DNA from: Thalassotalea_H castellviae
Lineage (GTDB): Bacteria > Pseudomonadota > Gammaproteobacteria > Enterobacterales > Alteromonadaceae
Direction: 5' to 3'
NCBI RefSeq assembly: GCF_031846185.1
Contig: NZ_JAVRIF010000008.1
Location: 62,001-126,000, forward strand
Length of the DNA: 64,000 bases
Program-made: the position numbers and the translations under genes
Notes under the pieces: generated by a model
What the model saw: only the letters and a program-made list of their open reading frames with translations
Database searches by the model: none
Told to the model about the DNA's origin: nothing
Shown: in pieces, positions 62,156 through 64,000 of the stretch
Numbering within the stretch: position 1 is the first letter of the stretch
Layout: every line of letters starts with the position of its first letter

Positions 62156-64000
62156 GTGGCCTTTGTTGGTGGGGAGAAATTTGAATTAGGGCCTTATTTA
62201 GTCTTGCCTGAACATAATAAGCTAGTTGTTGATGGCAAAGAATGTAAAGTTGAGCCTAAAATAATGGCCGTTCTTTGCTATTTAATTGCAAATAAAGGTG
62301 AAGTTGTTAGTAGAGAGCAAATAGCAGAAACATTATGGCCAAATACTGTTACTGGCTTAGAAGTTGTCACACGAGCAATTTTTGAATTACGCAAAATACT
62401 AAAAGACGACCCTAAACAACCTAGATATATAGAAACTATTGCTCGAAAAGGCTATTGTTTTATTTATGATCTATCAGAAATCAAAAGACCGTCAGTAACG
62501 GAAAATGCTGTTTCTAGCACACCACCAATCGATTATAAGAATACAGTAGTGTGGGGCGTTTTAATTGCAATTCTAATTGCGTTGTTTTATTGGTTTCAAG
62601 ACATACCGACTAAATCTACAAGTTTTCCTTCACAAACAAGTTTTTTAACGGATATTGATGTGTTTGCTGATTCACCAGCAATTTCTCCAGATGGCAAAAG
62701 TCTGCTATTCACCAAAAAGTCTCATTTCAAAGAGCGATACAATGAATTAACACTTTTAGACATTGATTCTCATAAGCAAACAGTCATTAATACCGGATCA
62801 TCCTTTAAGCTGCCTTTATGGTTAGCAAATTCACAAAGTTGGTATTATGTAAAATGTCCGCAGCGTTTAAAATGTGAAGTTGTTGAGCACAATATTGCGA
62901 CCAACGAGAAATCAACGTTATATACCGCCAATAATATGATTATATCGTTAGCACTATCGTTAGAATCTCAGCAGTTATTTTTATCTGTTTTAACTAATAA
63001 TCGAATTCAGTTAAAGCAAATAGATTTAAACAGTCAACACAAGCTAGCTACTACTATTGAATTACCCGAAACAGCTAATCCACACTTATTATTATTTAAA
63101 GATCTTAATACGCTTTTTGTTGCTGCAACTGTGTCTGATGGCATTACTCATTTATATCGCTATGATATGAATAAAAAAGCATTTCAATTGATTACAAAGA
63201 AGTTTAGTCGGCTATATGGAATGTCTTTAAAAGATGAGAAATCGTTATGGGTTGCAGGTGAGTTGGCTGGTCAAAAAGGGCTTTGGAGCTTCAATGTTAA
63301 TAATTATAAAATTGAAACCGCAGTAAATTCTCTTCCTGATCATACTCCGATGTTAGTTACTAGCCCATTAAATCAACAAAGTCTCATTTATAAAAATAAC
63401 AGTCGAACTATTAATATTGAACGTGTTGGAAATATTGATATCCCGAAAATGGATAAGGTAAATAGTTCTTTAATTGATATGAATGCATTTTATTCGCCAA
63501 AAAATAAAACGCTGTATTTCTCGTCCAACCGAAATGGTTTATACGATATTTGGAAATTTGATGGTGGAAACGTCGAGCGAGTAACGAATATAAAAGCAAA
63601 TATGATAGATCGTCCTATTATCGGGCCCCAGGGAAACACCTTAGCGTTTGTTGCTAGGACTAAACTTAAATCAGAATTAACCTTGTTTGATTTGTCTGGT
63701 GAAAAAGAAATTAAAAGGTTACTACTACCAAATAAAATTTTTTTATTGTCATGGTCTTATGATGAAAAGTTTATTTATTTTAGTACTTATGAAGACGAAC
63801 AATATAACATTTACAAATTTAATGTCCTCACTTTTGAGAAAGAAAAAATACTATTAAACGCAGGAGCTATTGCACAGGAAAGTGTCGATGGAAACTATTT
63901 ATATTATGGAGATATGGAAAAAGCTCAACTAATGCGTAAATCAAAAGAAGGTCAAGTGGATGTAATGTTTAAGATTCCATTAGAAGACATTAAAGGAATT
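62156..64000 (+). CDS. CadC/ToxR-like membrane transcriptional regulator, 3' end outside window
   Basis: An incomplete gene open to the right edge. Translation starts at GTG 62156 behind an AGGTGG ribosome site (62146-62151). Residues 7-104 are an OmpR/CadC-type winged helix (FELGPYLVLPEHNKLVVDGKE, SREQIAETLWPNTVT, DDPKQPRYIETIARKGYCF). A membrane helix lies at about 130-147 (TVVWGVLIAILIALFYWF). The remaining 460 or more residues look like a WD40/TolB-type beta-propeller with repeats such as SPAISPDGKSLLFTK, FYSPKNKTLYFSSNRNGLYDIW and RPIIGPQGNTLAFVA. It should sense a periplasmic signal and bind DNA at the cytoplasmic side. It probably controls the divergent FG-GAP gene. Confidence 0.85.
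   Translation, partial: MAFVGGEKFELGPYLVLPEHNKLVVDGKECKVEPKIMAVLCYLIANKGEVVSREQIAETLWPNTVTGLEVVTRAIFELRKILKDDPKQPRYIETIARKGYCFIYDLSEIKRPSVTENAVSSTPPIDYKNTVVWGVLIAILIALFYWFQDIPTKSTSFPSQTSFLTDIDVFADSPAISPDGKSLLFTKKSHFKERYNELTLLDIDSHKQTVINTGSSFKLPLWLANSQSWYYVKCPQRLKCEVVEHNIATNEKSTLYTANNMIISLALSLESQQLFLSVLTNNRIQLKQIDLNSQHKLATTIELPETANPHLLLFKDLNTLFVAATVSDGITHLYRYDMNKKAFQLITKKFSRLYGMSLKDEKSLWVAGELAGQKGLWSFNVNNYKIETAVNSLPDHTPMLVTSPLNQQSLIYKNNSRTINIERVGNIDIPKMDKVNSSLIDMNAFYSPKNKTLYFSSNRNGLYDIWKFDGGNVERVTNIKANMIDRPIIGPQGNTLAFVARTKLKSELTLFDLSGEKEIKRLLLPNKIFLLSWSYDEKFIYFSTYEDEQYNIYKFNVLTFEKEKILLNAGAIAQESVDGNYLYYGDMEKAQLMRKSKEGQVDVMFKIPLEDIKGI

Overview
The window looks like chromosome from a marine gammaproteobacterium of the Alteromonadales, most likely Colwelliaceae (Colwellia or Thalassotalea type). 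This is inferred from the AT-rich DNA, the gammaproteobacterial housekeeping order (holD-rimI near prfC; queA-tgt-yajC-secD-secF; trmJ-cysE next to iscR-iscS-iscU-iscA-hscB-hscA-fdx), two large TonB-dependent receptors and a GlyGly-CTERM protein. No rRNA operon, prophage, insertion sequence or CRISPR array was seen.

Layout. 0-11 kb: an Smp/YtjB-like fragment at the left edge, a TatD-type hydrolase, an HDOD protein, argS, prfC, a BlaI/M56-TonB pair with two visible operator dyads, rimI, holD, tRNA-Trp and aceK. 11.5-17.1 kb: queuosine genes queA and tgt, then yajC-secD-secF. 17.2-28.4 kb: mixed single genes (HD-GYP, a membrane protein, an M24 peptidase, a CorA-type transporter, a sulfotransferase, a solute-binding protein, a PadR/HAAS pair, a NhaC antiporter, hpd, carbonic anhydrase, parvulin). 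28.5-36.6 kb: an Oar-like TonB receptor, a DUF2897-like small protein, a chemoreceptor without a ligand domain, a ThrE-TetR-PilZ transcription unit and a 58-residue membrane protein. 36.7-41.2 kb: a cluster with class II aldolase, enolase-superfamily enzyme, Lrp regulator, amidohydrolase and SDR, which reads as a sugar-acid catabolic set. 41.4-45.3 kb: cobA, suhB, trmJ, cysE.

45.4-49.5 kb is the most unusual part. A secreted metal-binding-type protein and the C-terminal half of a CusA/CzcA efflux pump (the first half is absent) are followed by two PepSY membrane proteins, the second carrying a C-terminal [2Fe-2S] ferredoxin domain. This block sits between cysE and iscR. The isc operon (49.6-55.1 kb) is preceded by three IscR type-1-like dyads and ends after fdx without iscX.

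55.1-64 kb is accessory: a lipoprotein phosphatase and a TonB receptor, a broken chimera of a membrane protein and an AraC regulator, an FG-GAP protein with a GlyGly-CTERM tail, and a divergent CadC-like membrane regulator that runs off the right edge. Two near-identical hairpins (55.1 and 60.6 kb) bracket the phosphatase/receptor/AraC block.

All functions are assigned by reading motifs by eye. No database search was run.
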